Below, piece after piece: positions 8,768 to 17,952 of a stretch of 64,000 nucleotides of DNA (within the stretch, counting starts at the first letter, position 1; every line of letters starts with the position of its first letter). Source of the stretch: Chitinophaga dinghuensis (GTDB lineage Bacteria > Bacteroidota > Bacteroidia > Chitinophagales > Chitinophagaceae); the NCBI RefSeq assembly GCF_003259435.1, contig NZ_QLMA01000007.1, positions 124,001 to 188,000 on the forward strand. Reading direction: 5' to 3'. The translations under genes were made by a program, and so were the position numbers. The notes below the pieces were generated by a model that searched no databases, was not told the origin of the DNA, and was given only the letters and a program-made list of their open reading frames with translations.

Positions 8768-10075
8768 TTATTGCTTTGGTGAGATGAGATCTTTGGAGAT
8801 GGCCATCAGGTATTCGGCGGCATGGAATACGTCCTGGAAGCTGTTGTACAAAGGAACGGGACTGAGTCGGATAACATTTGGCTCTCGCCAGTCGCCCAAT
8901 ACATTCTTCGCTACCAATGCGTTAAAAATCTCTTTGGCATGGTGTTGTGCCACGATGGATAACTGTGCGCCCCTGTCTGCCAGATCTTTCGGCGTAATTA
9001 TTTTGTATTGTTCAAAGCCAAGTTGGGTATTCACTTCCTGAATGAGATATTCCAGGTAGGCGGTCAATTGCAGACTCTTTTGTCGAAGTGGTGCAATAAA
9101 TCCTGCTTTTTCAAAGATTTTAAGGGAGGCATGGTAAAGTGACATGGGAATAACCTGTGTACAGCTAACCTGCCATCCATCTGCACCCATTTCCGGGGTA
9201 AACCCTTTCTCCATTTTAAACCGTTGTTCTTCCTGGTAGCCCCACCAGCCGGCAAAGCGGTCCAGGGATGTATCGGCAAAATGCTTTTCATGGACGAAAA
9301 TGCCACTGATACCGCCAGGCCCTCCATTCTGGTATTTGTAGGAACACCAGCAGGCAAAATCAATATCCCAGTTATGTAGCTGCAATGGTACGTTGCCTGC
9401 GGCGTGTGCGAGGTCGAACCCAACAACTGCGCCGGCATGGTGACCAGCCTTCGTGATGGCGGGCATATCATACCATTGCCCAGTGAAATAGTTGATGCCA
9501 CCAAACAGTACCAGCGCCGTTTCCGCGCCATTAGTAGCTATGGTATCCAGGATATCTTCTGTCCTTAAAGTGGCTTCTCCCGCTCTCGGCGCTACTTCTA
9601 TGATGGCGTCCTTTGGGTCGTAGCCATGAAACCTTACCTGGCTTTCAATGGCATACTGATCGGAAGGAAATGCGCCGGCTTCCATGATTATTTTAAAACG
9701 CTTCGCTGTAGGGCGATAGAAGCTCACCATGAGCAGGTGCAGGTTCACTGTCAATGTATTCATTGGACATACTTCTGCAGCACTGGCGCCCACAATATTG
9801 GCCATTAGCGCTTTCAGCTCCTTGTGGTAAAACATCCAGGGAGTTGCTCCCTCAAACCAACCTTCTACGGCCAGATTTTCCCAGTTGTCCATTTGCCGCG
9901 ACATATACTCACGGGCGGATTTGGGCTGCAGCCCTAAGGAATTACCACACAGGTAAATAAACGGCGCACCGTTTTGCTGTGGAAACAGAAATTCATCTCT
10001 CAGGTGATGTAATGGATCCTGTTGATCAAGGCGTTGTGCAAATGCCAGATTGTTCTTAAAAATCATGGTACTCAT
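8768..10075 (-). CDS. kynU: kynureninase
   Basis: A 435-residue PLP enzyme that cleaves kynurenine to anthranilate (or 3-hydroxykynurenine to 3-hydroxyanthranilate) and alanine. Family motifs include IYLCGNSLGLQP near residue 41, a G-F-D-L-A-H-A-A-G-N block with the PLP-contacting Asp, and CSYKYQNGGPGG with the Schiff-base Lys. The frame stays open 27 bases further upstream, but the ATG at 10075 (M-S-T-M-I-F) fits the family length better, and the ATG at 10066 is also possible. It is the first gene of the pair with tryptophan dioxygenase. In Bacteroidota this pair often belongs to the de novo NAD route, but the hydroxylase and 3-HAO genes are not in the window. Confidence 0.93.
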   Translation of the reverse strand: MSTMIFKNNLAFAQRLDQQDPLHHLRDEFLFPQQNGAPFIYLCGNSLGLQPKSAREYMSRQMDNWENLAVEGWFEGATPWMFYHKELKALMANIVGASAAEVCPMNTLTVNLHLLMVSFYRPTAKRFKIIMEAGAFPSDQYAIESQVRFHGYDPKDAIIEVAPRAGEATLRTEDILDTIATNGAETALVLFGGINYFTGQWYDMPAITKAGHHAGAVVGFDLAHAAGNVPLQLHNWDIDFACWCSYKYQNGGPGGISGIFVHEKHFADTSLDRFAGWWGYQEEQRFKMEKGFTPEMGADGWQVSCTQVIPMSLYHASLKIFEKAGFIAPLRQKSLQLTAYLEYLIQEVNTQLGFEQYKIITPKDLADRGAQLSIVAQHHAKEIFNALVAKNVLGDWREPNVIRLSPVPLYNSFQDVFHAAEYLMAISKDLISPKQ

Positions 10076-10156
10076 TATGTCAATGGTTGGAACTAGCGCC
10101 ACCGAACATTGCGTCGCAATGGCAGTAAAGTGATGTAGTAAAGTATAAGCAGAATA

Positions 10157-10187
10157 TAAAACTGCTAGCAGAAGAAAGTGCTGCTAG
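10157..10187 (-). terminator. possible terminator of the coiled-coil gene
   Basis: Seven-base arms at 10165-10171 and 10181-10187 pair perfectly. On the minus strand they are followed by a short T run. It lies about 120 bases past the stop of the coiled-coil gene and upstream of kynU. Confidence 0.4.
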
Positions 10188-10307
10188 GAAGGCCGGTTAA
10201 TGATATTTTTATAAATATTCTCCATCGGCGGGAATGAACCGCAAATCAATGAATATTTAATTAGACTTCCAAAAAAATGTTGGAAATGGGGTTTGTCTTT
10301 TCCTAAC

Positions 10308-10835
10308 TTAGAAAATACTTAATCCTTTTAAGGGACATTCCAGCGCATTCAACAAGGCATAATTATGCAATAAATCATTCACTACTGCCTCTTCCATTCT
10401 TCTGTCCGACAGCATTTGAAAACATATTTTTAAAGAAACGTTTTTTTGAATGTTTAAATATTTGGCACTGGCAAGCTCCGCATGGATGATCTTAAAAAGG
10501 ATATTTATATCTCCGAAATCGCGTTGCAGTATAGTTTCTAGCTGCTCCGTCATCTCGATATAGGTTTTCTTATATTGCCATTGGTCTTTCACCTCCTCTT
10601 CATACTTTTTCATATAATGGAATGTTGTGGACAGGTCTTCCTTCCGAAACTGATGTCTTTCCAGCATACTTTTCTGCTCCCATTGTAATCGGAAGAGGTC
10701 CTTTAGCAGATCAGTCCTTGTTTTTAGCAAGCGTACTATTTCAAGCGTATGCTCATCCATGCTGCCCAGATCCAGGGCATGCACCTTTTCCTCCAATTCT
10801 TTTATCGTGGATTCAATTTCCTGTATTTTATTCAT
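10308..10835 (-). CDS. coiled-coil hypothetical protein
   Basis: A 175-residue protein without signal peptide or membrane segment. Residues 1-105 are rich in Glu, Lys, Leu and Gln with heptad-like spacing, so a long coiled coil is likely. The C-terminal 70 residues look like a compact helical domain. I recognise no family. It is a single gene on the minus strand, with kynU downstream after about 230 bases and a divergent serine hydrolase upstream. A structural or adaptor role would be a guess. Confidence 0.6.
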   Translation of the reverse strand: MNKIQEIESTIKELEEKVHALDLGSMDEHTLEIVRLLKTRTDLLKDLFRLQWEQKSMLERHQFRKEDLSTTFHYMKKYEEEVKDQWQYKKTYIEMTEQLETILQRDFGDINILFKIIHAELASAKYLNIQKNVSLKICFQMLSDRRMEEAVVNDLLHNYALLNALECPLKGLSIF

Positions 10836-11026
10836 AGGTATACTATCTTTCCGTAGGAACCATTAATGGTTTTGCAAAGTTCGGCCATCAATATACCATA
10901 AATAGGAAGCAATTTCAAAACTGCGCATATGCGCTGCATTTCATCAAACATAATCGTCCATTCGTCAAAATGTAGGCATACCCAAAATTCAGGATTATAT
11001 CTTTGAATCATCAACATATCTAAATT

Positions 11027-12535
11027 ATGTATAGGTTTTTCGCTTTTATGATCATCTTTGCAACAGTTACGACCCATGTTGCAGCACAACACAAAGCAAG
11101 CGGCAGTAGTACCAACGCGGCTCCATTTTACCCTGGAACACCAGCTGAAGAACATATTTCCGCCGATGCATTGGCCAAAATATTCCCCTATGTGCATGAC
11201 CAGGAAGTGAACCTGCACAGTCTCTTACTGATTAGGGATAAAAAAATAGTACTGGATGCTTACTTCTATCCCTACCGCAACGGGTTAAGGCATGATATGG
11301 CTTCCTGTACAAAATCGGTTACAGGCTTACTAATTGGTATTGCGATGGATCATGGATTCATTCGGGATGAAAACCAACTGGTTCGAACATATTTTCCGGA
11401 GATAAAAACATACAGTAAGAATTTCCAGACCTTAACGATCAAGGACCTGCTCACCATGACCTCCGGACTGGAGTGTGGATTTGATAATGAGGATAAATTA
11501 TTTGCACGCTTGTTCCAATCAAATAACTGGCCCGCTTTCATTTTTAATATTCCCAGCATCACAGAACCCGGAAAGCAATTTTCATATTGCAGTTGCAATT
11601 TCCAGCTACTCGCGGAAATTCTGTACCGCGCCACCAAGTTGACCCCTGGGCAGTTTGCGGACAAATATTTATTTAAACCACTGGGTATTGCGGGGTATTA
11701 CTGGGACAAGAATGAACAGGGTGTCAATCATGGCTGGGGCGATCTTAACCTTAAACCCATCGATCTTGCAAAGATCGGACAGTTGTTAATGAATCAAGGA
11801 AAATGGAACAACAAGCAGGTCATCTCCGCAGGATACATTAAGAAGGCTACTGCCATACAGGTCCCATTTTCAGACAATAAAGGCTATGGTTACGGATTTT
11901 GGATAGACAACGATCATGCTTTTAATGCTGTTGGTAGAGGAGGACAAAGACTGTATGTGGATCGCCTGCATAAAGTAATTATTGTCGCCACCGGCGGAGG
12001 CTACGATTGGGATGAAAAAGGTGGACTCAGCGATCTTTTAAGCGCCTCATTTAAGCTAAAAGATAATGATGTAAAACAAGCGCTTGATACGCTCATCGCC
12101 CGAACCCAACTGGCGGCGAAGCAGGTACACATTACGGCGCCGAACTTTGTTGACCAGCCGGAGCAGTCTTTCTTTAATAAGGAAATCAGGTTTTCTCAGA
12201 ACAGACTTGGTATTAAAAATGCCCGAATCGTTGTTGGTAAGGATACAACTTTCAACCTGACCTGGAATGATGGCCGCATCGTAGTATATCCGCTGGGACT
12301 TGGCAGTCAATACCATTTTTATAATGATCCTACATCCGGACACGTTTTTGCAGTACGCGGATACTGGAAGGCCAACGCAGATTTTCAGATTGATTTTAAT
12401 ACACTAACCAAGATAAACCGTTTTCTGATGGACTTTAAGCTGGCTCAACATCAGCCAGAGGTATATATTACGGAAGACACAAAATCGGTAAATGAAAAGA
12501 TTCCCGTAGAAATTGTGGGGGGCGAAAGCCGATAA
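11027..12535 (+). CDS. serine hydrolase, class C beta-lactamase fold (NylB-like)
   Basis: A 502-residue exported hydrolase with a signal peptide ending near residue 22 (HVAAQ). The catalytic S-x-x-K is Ser93-Lys96 in MASCTKSVTGLL. The usual Tyr-x-Asn motif is Tyr-Cys-Ser in FSYCSCNF, a form I associate with 6-aminohexanoate-dimer hydrolase-like members rather than true beta-lactamases. A G-R-G-G-Q turn replaces the K-T-G or H-T-G motif. The last 130 residues are a beta-rich extension. It may act on esters, amides or peptides in the periplasm; antibiotic resistance is not implied. A hairpin follows the stop. Confidence 0.85.
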   Translation: MYRFFAFMIIFATVTTHVAAQHKASGSSTNAAPFYPGTPAEEHISADALAKIFPYVHDQEVNLHSLLLIRDKKIVLDAYFYPYRNGLRHDMASCTKSVTGLLIGIAMDHGFIRDENQLVRTYFPEIKTYSKNFQTLTIKDLLTMTSGLECGFDNEDKLFARLFQSNNWPAFIFNIPSITEPGKQFSYCSCNFQLLAEILYRATKLTPGQFADKYLFKPLGIAGYYWDKNEQGVNHGWGDLNLKPIDLAKIGQLLMNQGKWNNKQVISAGYIKKATAIQVPFSDNKGYGYGFWIDNDHAFNAVGRGGQRLYVDRLHKVIIVATGGGYDWDEKGGLSDLLSASFKLKDNDVKQALDTLIARTQLAAKQVHITAPNFVDQPEQSFFNKEIRFSQNRLGIKNARIVVGKDTTFNLTWNDGRIVVYPLGLGSQYHFYNDPTSGHVFAVRGYWKANADFQIDFNTLTKINRFLMDFKLAQHQPEVYITEDTKSVNEKIPVEIVGGESR

Positions 12536-12540
12536 CCGCT

Positions 12541-12590
12541 ATACCCTCCATAAAACCGTTTGTTTATGGAGGGTATAGATTATTTATTTT
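12541..12590 (+). terminator. terminator of the NylB-like gene
   Basis: A perfect 14-base-pair hairpin (12541-12554 with 12563-12576) is followed by an AT-rich stretch with short T runs. It lies 6 bases after the stop. Confidence 0.65.
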
Positions 12591-13411
12591 CCAAAAAGAC
12601 GGCTGAAGAAACCTTTCTTTTCCTTTGCTGATGGCGCTGCTGAGGCAGATGTTTCCTCTGTCGGAGCATTCAGTATTTGTCCGCAAAGCCAGAAGTTACC
12701 TTGTACCACTCCTCCGATTACTGGTGGCGCTTCAAAGAAGCGTTCATCTGCCACAATATCTATTTCTCCTCCCAATGTTTCTACCAACATCCAGTAGAAA
12801 TGATTGCCCGTGATGGTATTCCGTTTCTTTTCCCATTCTTTGATGGTACCCGCGAAGAATCCATATGCCTTAGAGGCGGAAGAGGTTTCATCTTCTGAAG
12901 TGGAAAATAATCCGGAGGGAATAAACGACTGTGCAGCCATTTTGAACTCCCCATCCTGTGCATTTTCAAAAGAGGTAAGACTATCAAAAATACTCAGTTC
13001 ATTGGCGAATGCCGTGAGCTGAATCGTAACAACGGATGGGAGCGGGATAGCGGCAAAGATCGCATAGTCGGGCGTTTCGAAAACGAAGGGATACACTTGC
13101 TGATATTCTCCTGCATTTTCTTCTACTGCCCAACCATGGAAGGATCCTTCCATCGGATATTCCTCGCTGCTCATAGTGGCAGTCAGTTCCACTTTTCGGC
13201 GGCTTTTTCCTTTATACTGCGGGTTAAACGCCAGCCAGTTCTGCTCCTTGTCAAATTGGTGCCATATCTGGGCATTAGAATCGTCGGTGTATACGTGATA
13301 GTTACCAATGGCAGTAGCTATCACTGTAGATTTTGCATAAGTGTTTTCAACCAATGGCCGGAGATCTTCCTGGGAAGTTAATATAAACCCGATGTTTGAC
13401 AGGTTACTCAT
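12584..13411 (-). CDS. hypothetical protein, unknown
   Basis: A 275-residue protein that I do not recognise. The frame stays open upstream to 13495, but the ATG at 13411 (M-S-N-L-S-N) is preferred because the extra residues are an unlikely hydrophobic leader and the coding-like composition begins there. The main part (1-240) is rich in Trp, Phe and Glu and looks soluble and cytosolic. A low-complexity Ser/Ala/Glu linker (about 248-265) ends in a basic K-E-K-K-G-F-F-S-R-L-F-G-K tail that could bind membrane or another protein. The gene is monocistronic and divergent from the AraC regulator. Confidence 0.65.
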   Translation of the reverse strand: MSNLSNIGFILTSQEDLRPLVENTYAKSTVIATAIGNYHVYTDDSNAQIWHQFDKEQNWLAFNPQYKGKSRRKVELTATMSSEEYPMEGSFHGWAVEENAGEYQQVYPFVFETPDYAIFAAIPLPSVVTIQLTAFANELSIFDSLTSFENAQDGEFKMAAQSFIPSGLFSTSEDETSSASKAYGFFAGTIKEWEKKRNTITGNHFYWMLVETLGGEIDIVADERFFEAPPVIGGVVQGNFWLCGQILNAPTEETSASAAPSAKEKKGFFSRLFGK

Positions 13412-13518
13412 ATAGGATAATTTTTCGTTACACAAAATAGGGAAAAAGCAAATGGCTGGCATGAAAAGGAACCTTATTTTTGTTGAGAGATCCATATTTT
13501 ACGCAACTTTCATATAAG

Positions 13519-14352
13519 ATGATTCCCGTACATAGTATTACAGGCGCATTGGAAATAAGGAAGTTGTCCGGTATCAACCCGGACAGCATTCACCGTAGAC
13601 TGGCGCACCGGGATGAGCATTACCAGTTCGTGATCCAGGAAAGCGGGAGTACGGTGATGAGTGTCGATTTTAAAACGGTTCCCCTCAAGGCTGGGCATGT
13701 GCTGTGCATTCTTCCCGGACAGGTACACAGGGCACAGTCTGCCAGGCATTCGCATGTATGGATTATTGCGGTAAAACGGGAATGGATACACGAAACTTAC
13801 CGTTTTGTATTGGATACTTTTGCGCCCAATCACGGCGCTGTTGCACTGGATAAGGCCATGCTGCCGGCCCTTCATCATAGTATTACCCTGTTGCATGATA
13901 TGTATATTTCGGGAGACGAAATTCGCTTTCTCCCGCAAGTACTTCGTGGTGCAACAGACGTTTGCATAGGTATCTGCACCGGCGCTTATCACCGTCAGCA
14001 TACAGAAGATGATCTTATCTTATCAAGGCCGGTGCAGTTGCTGCATGAGTTCCGACAGTTGCTGGCCAGACATTACCTTACCATGAAAAGTCCTGCTGCA
14101 TATGCCGATAAACTACATATCTCCCTTTCCTATCTCAATGAAGTGGTGAAGGAGCAGACAGGCTATTCCGTCAGTCGGCTCATCCAGGAGCAGGTTATTA
14201 CAGAATCCCGCAGGATATTATATTATACGGATATATCCATTAAAGAACTGGCTACCCGAATGGGCTATGATGACTATTCCTATTTCTGCCGGTATTTCAA
14301 GAATGCCACCGGAATGACGCCGGCGCAGGCAAGAAAATTCTCCCGCGAATAG
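13519..14352 (+). CDS. AraC-family transcriptional regulator
   Basis: A 277-residue regulator. Residues 1-150 form a cupin-like sensor domain. Residues 180-277 hold two helix-turn-helix units with the AraC signature: YADKLHISLSYLNEVVKEQTG, then I-K-E-L-A-T-R-M-G-Y-D-D-Y-S-Y-F-C-R-Y-F-K and G-M-T-P. A TTG start at 13480 is possible, but the ATG at 13519 gives the usual N-terminus. The FAD monooxygenase gene starts 90 bases downstream on the same strand and is the likely target. Confidence 0.9.
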   Translation: MIPVHSITGALEIRKLSGINPDSIHRRLAHRDEHYQFVIQESGSTVMSVDFKTVPLKAGHVLCILPGQVHRAQSARHSHVWIIAVKREWIHETYRFVLDTFAPNHGAVALDKAMLPALHHSITLLHDMYISGDEIRFLPQVLRGATDVCIGICTGAYHRQHTEDDLILSRPVQLLHEFRQLLARHYLTMKSPAAYADKLHISLSYLNEVVKEQTGYSVSRLIQEQVITESRRILYYTDISIKELATRMGYDDYSYFCRYFKNATGMTPAQARKFSRE

Positions 14353-14441
14353 TCCTATACTTACCATGTATTGTGTCTTTACTCCGCTGTATTTGTATCA
14401 GACCTTTGCCTTGTAACTGATAAAAACAGTTTCGGTAAAAA

Positions 14442-15641
14442 ATGAAGAAGATACAAGTAGCGATAGCAGGAGCGGGTCTTGGCGGACTATGCCTCGCCAG
14501 TGGCCTCCGGCAGCAAGGCATCGATGTGGATGTTTTCGAAAGGGATGAAGCCATTAACAGCAGAACACAGGGATACAGGATCAGAATAGATCTCACAGGG
14601 CAGCGGGCATTGGCTTCCTGCTTTCCTCCGGACAGATATGCATTATTCAGAGATACCTGTGCCATACCTGTTGCAGGCGTACGCACGCTCACCTCGGCGC
14701 TGAAAAGTCTTGACGATAAACAGATTTATTCCTGGATGGACAGCGAGCATGAAGAGGCGGCTGACCTCAAGGCACACCGACTTACCATGCGGGAGATACT
14801 CATGGCGGATATATTACCTAATATTCATTTTAACAAAAGTGCAGAGTCGTGGGAAGAGAACAGTGATGGAAGAACTACGCTGCATTTTAAGGATGGTACG
14901 GCGCATTCCTGTGATGTGCTGGTAATTGCAGATGGGGTGAACTCTCTGCTTGCCCGACAGCTCTTCCCGGACTCGGCCCCAATTGATACTGGCAGCGTAT
15001 GCCTCTATGGTACTACATTACAAGGGAATGAAGCCATAGCCGCCATTTTGCAAAGAGGTACTACCGCCATTTTTGATACCGGATTGGCAGTGATTATTGA
15101 TGCCATGCAATTCAGCGATAGCCAGTCGGTGCATGCAGCGCGGCATCAGGTTGATTTCCCCTTGAGTGATATTGGCAATTATATGTATTGGGCACTGATA
15201 GGCACCCGGGAAGCATTCGGGCTGGATGCTGCGCACACATTGCGATTTTCGGAGGAGGCGTTGCGGGAGCTGGTGCTTACGCGTACAGGCGCATGGGCGC
15301 CGGGACTGCGGGCATTATTTGAACATGCGGATATTCCGGGAGCCATGATGATACCTGTGAGAACAGCGCGCCCATTGGTACCAAGAGAAACGGGCAGGGT
15401 GACAGGTTTGGGAGATGCGTTGCATGTGATGAGTCCCGCAGCCGGTCTGGGGGCCAATACGGCCTTGCAGGATGCCGCCTTGCTGTCTGCATGCCTGGGA
15501 AAAGCTGCTGCGGGTGAATATTCCGTTAATGCGGCTATTACTGATTATGAGCGCAAGATGATCACTTATAGCGGAGCCGCCATCCGTGCTTCTTTGGAGG
15601 GAGGGCAACAGTTGTTTGGTCAGCATGCGGATGTGATATGA
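14442..15641 (+). CDS. FAD-dependent monooxygenase
   Basis: A 399-residue flavoprotein of the aromatic-hydroxylase (PHBH) fold. The dinucleotide-binding G-x-G-x-x-G lies at residues 8-13, followed by Glu at the end of the second strand (V-F-E-R). The second FAD motif, GLGDALHVMSPAAGLGAN, is near residue 325. A V-L-V-I-A-D-G-V-N-S block near residue 165 is the DG motif. Such enzymes hydroxylate aromatic or polycyclic compounds with NAD(P)H and oxygen. TetX-like tetracycline destruction is in the same family but cannot be claimed. A terminator follows. Confidence 0.85.
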   Translation: MKKIQVAIAGAGLGGLCLASGLRQQGIDVDVFERDEAINSRTQGYRIRIDLTGQRALASCFPPDRYALFRDTCAIPVAGVRTLTSALKSLDDKQIYSWMDSEHEEAADLKAHRLTMREILMADILPNIHFNKSAESWEENSDGRTTLHFKDGTAHSCDVLVIADGVNSLLARQLFPDSAPIDTGSVCLYGTTLQGNEAIAAILQRGTTAIFDTGLAVIIDAMQFSDSQSVHAARHQVDFPLSDIGNYMYWALIGTREAFGLDAAHTLRFSEEALRELVLTRTGAWAPGLRALFEHADIPGAMMIPVRTARPLVPRETGRVTGLGDALHVMSPAAGLGANTALQDAALLSACLGKAAAGEYSVNAAITDYERKMITYSGAAIRASLEGGQQLFGQHADVI

Positions 15642-15673
15642 TAATATTTCATGTAGGAAAATGATAAGAGCAG

Positions 15674-15727
15674 ACGAAAGCCACAATAATTAAAAAGTAT
15701 TAAGTGGCTTTCGTGTTTTATTTTTTG
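15674..15727 (+). terminator. terminator of the monooxygenase gene
   Basis: An 11-base-pair perfect stem (15674-15684 with 15704-15714) is followed by T-rich sequence 15716-15727. Confidence 0.8.
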
Positions 15728-15839
15728 TTTGGAATCCAAATTAATTTATTAATTTAATGTTGCTGATCAAGATAAGTATATGAGATAGATGATTAACATT
15801 TCCCCCAATTGTTTTTATTAACTTCAAAATACCACCTCT

Positions 15840-16826
15840 ATGAACACCGAAAACAGAATGTCCTCGGCGCAGCAGTGCCGTTATGCCGTACAGGTTTGCC
15901 AGGTTGTATGTAGCCCTACCCCTGAATTGCATATTAAAAATCATATGCCGGGTTGGAATATCGTTTGGAGCAGCCTGAATATTAATGACCCCAACTTTTT
16001 CATTGTAGCAGAGAATGTCGCCGAAAAGATTTATGTCCTGGCTATCAGAGGGTCTGTAATGCCGGTTCCTTTTGGGAAATGGGCTTTTTTGGGCGATTGG
16101 GTGTTGGAGGATCTGAATGATGCGTTAGCATACTGGCCTTATACCAGCGATGGTAAACCAGCATTAATCAGTGCTGGTGGCTATGTAGGCTTTACAAATC
16201 TCTTGCTGACGAAAGGCACTGGTGGCGATACGCTGCTCGATTTTTTAAAGAAGAAGAATAAAGATTTATCCAAAGATTTTGTGATTACTGGATATAGTCT
16301 GGGTGGTAATCTGGCAAAAGTCTATGGTTCCTACTATCTCCATCTGAATGATGCGGATGCGCCTAATAAACGGTATACCTACCTTTATACTTTCGCTGCG
16401 CCTTCCTCTGGTAATACCGCTTTTAATGATGATCTGAATAAAAAGTTTATTGGTAAGCAAAACCATCTTCAGAATACCAATGATGCCGTTCCTTACTATC
16501 CGGTAGCTAAGGGACTAGCCGCTACGGCCATGCTGTATGCGCCTGATGGACCGGATGCAGCAGTGATAGTTATTCCTAATACGGACCCGGCGGTGACCAT
16601 CCAGCAATTCTACCTGGGATTATCGAAAGGATTTGAACGGTTCGACTACCAGCAACCAGATCCAAGATCCATTATGAAATTTACGAATCCGATTGTAGCG
16701 CCGACAGACAGCACCTTCGACAATTGGAAGAATCAGGTCATTGAGCAGCATAAATTAGATGTATACGCGAATGAGGTGCTGCATCCGAAAACGGAACATG
16801 CCACTGCCCAGGCAGCTACCGTTTAA
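15840..16826 (+). CDS. lipase family protein (class 3 type)
   Basis: A 328-residue alpha/beta hydrolase. The nucleophile elbow is G-Y-S-L-G with Ser153, preceded by a strand VITG and followed by N-L-A-K-V, as in fungal-type class 3 lipases. A T-F-A-A-P-S-S-G-N segment near residue 190 matches the family's F-G-x-P-R-x-G-N. A following N-T-N-D-A-V-P-Y-Y-P block supplies the candidate acidic residue, and His is expected near the C-terminus. No clear signal peptide is present. The last six codons and stop are duplicated 1.1 kb downstream. A role in lipid or ester hydrolysis is likely; the substrate is unknown. Confidence 0.82.
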   Translation: MNTENRMSSAQQCRYAVQVCQVVCSPTPELHIKNHMPGWNIVWSSLNINDPNFFIVAENVAEKIYVLAIRGSVMPVPFGKWAFLGDWVLEDLNDALAYWPYTSDGKPALISAGGYVGFTNLLLTKGTGGDTLLDFLKKKNKDLSKDFVITGYSLGGNLAKVYGSYYLHLNDADAPNKRYTYLYTFAAPSSGNTAFNDDLNKKFIGKQNHLQNTNDAVPYYPVAKGLAATAMLYAPDGPDAAVIVIPNTDPAVTIQQFYLGLSKGFERFDYQQPDPRSIMKFTNPIVAPTDSTFDNWKNQVIEQHKLDVYANEVLHPKTEHATAQAATV

Positions 16827-16976
16827 TCAATAAGTATTTCTACAAAAAATGAACAGCCCCACGTACAACGTGGGGCTGTTCATTTTATGATATCCGGGAA
16901 TAAAGTTATCACTGTTACGACTATACGGAATACTGAATTTTTAAAGTTATCCTGATGCGGGTGTTGCTTACTGAAA
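16806..16976 (+). repeat. duplicated segment A (lipase 3' end plus terminator), copy 1
   Basis: This 171-base segment begins in the last codons of the lipase gene and includes its stop and terminator. It matches 17953-18123 over the same length without gaps, with scattered substitutions. Confidence 0.9.
16850..16888. terminator. bidirectional terminator in segment A
   Basis: A perfect 14-base-pair stem (16850-16863 with 16869-16882) and a 5-base loop. A T tract follows on + (16883-16888) and a six-T run follows on - (16844-16849). It serves the lipase gene and the convergent minus-strand gene. Confidence 0.88.
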
Positions 16977-16984
16977 TAGCAGCA

Positions 16985-17569
16985 TTACTGGAGATTCGTG
17001 TCTGCCGACAGTATTTTATTATTATACATTAAAATCACATCTATCAGATTATCATAAGTCAATTCCCCACTTTCCACTTTCTTTAATAAATCAGCATCTT
17101 CATTAATTAAGCTCTTCATTTGCTCTTTAAACTTCTTTTTTTTGAGTTGGAATTTCTCTTCGCCCTTCTTTACAAAATAACGATCTGATTTAGCCAGATG
17201 CCCTGGTCCCCACTTAAAGAATAATTCAAATAATTGAATCCTGCCATCTACTATCCTGGGAATCAAAAGCTCTACTTTCCCGCCCAGCGCCTGATAGCCG
17301 CCGAATTTTTCCATGTAGACAGAGTCTCCCCGGAAGTAGTCGTATTTGCGCGATTGAAAGGATTTTGGCCGGCCAGATCCCGGTCCCTTCCAAAAATAAA
17401 CAGTTTGACCATTCTGGGAGATTTCATAGTCGAATGAAAAATATCCAACCAAGGTTTCCGTTCTGTTCCCCATTGTGCCATACATGTAATCCGTCTGCCC
17501 GTACATTGACTGCGATTGGCTGTTAAAGAAAAACAGCATCAGTAATAGGGTAAATGTAATTCGTCTCAT
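16985..17569 (-). CDS. secreted hypothetical protein
   Basis: A 194-residue protein with a signal peptide ending near residue 20 (N-S-Q-S-Q-S). The mature part has many Tyr, Gly and Phe residues, then a Lys-rich stretch (F-Q-L-K-K-K-K-F-K near residue 145) and a short acidic C-terminus. I recognise no family. It lies between segment A and segment B', so it occupies the first unit of an old tandem duplication. Nothing related is visible in the second unit. Confidence 0.65.
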   Translation of the reverse strand: MRRITFTLLLMLFFFNSQSQSMYGQTDYMYGTMGNRTETLVGYFSFDYEISQNGQTVYFWKGPGSGRPKSFQSRKYDYFRGDSVYMEKFGGYQALGGKVELLIPRIVDGRIQLFELFFKWGPGHLAKSDRYFVKKGEEKFQLKKKKFKEQMKSLINEDADLLKKVESGELTYDNLIDVILMYNNKILSADTNLQ

Positions 17570-17784
17570 CTCTTGCTTTATAGGTTGCTTGTAAAACGCA
17601 AATAAAATCTATTTGCCAGAATTAACCGATAGCATCTTCATACCAGATGAATTTAGGGCCTCTGGCAAATGTTGGTTATGTACTATAATTGGAGGGAGAA
17701 TGGAAGTAATTTACAAGTGCTCTTAGAGCCTGGGTTATAGATGATTCGCTCAGCACCAACTATTCGTTTAATAAATCCTAAAAA

Positions 17785-17944
17785 CAAGGTTGCGGCCTTC
17801 CTATGGACGACCGCAACCTTTCATATACTTCCCGTTGTGGGAGGATTGCCACTGATAATGTAGAAAATGTAGCCGTCAATCAACCAGTTAACGGCTATTT
17901 TATATTGCCTGAAGTACAGTAGGTTTAGGGTTCGGGTTACTAAC
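17785..17944 (-). pseudogene. remnant of a paralogue of the 19519-20637 lipoprotein gene (segment B')
   Basis: Bases 17785-17912 match 19391-19518, the 3' flank and terminator of the lipoprotein gene, over equal length. Directly next to it, 17913-17944 matches 19877-19908 inside that gene (27 of 32 bases by eye). The 358 bases between have been lost. This is a decayed, internally deleted copy of the 3' end. Confidence 0.8.
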
Positions 17945-17952
17945 ATGCCCCA

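Noticed and set aside
10832..11218. Minus-strand 128-residue gene
   Set aside because: It overlaps the start of the serine hydrolase, has unusual Cys/Trp/Met composition and no recognisable pattern.
11027..12535. Beta-lactamase resistance gene
   Set aside because: The Tyr-x-Asn and K-T-G motifs are altered in a way typical of NylB-like hydrolases and esterases.
14442..15641. TetX-type tetracycline-inactivating monooxygenase
   Set aside because: Only the general FAD-monooxygenase motifs are seen. Substrate residues cannot be judged, and the AraC neighbour does not indicate tetracycline.
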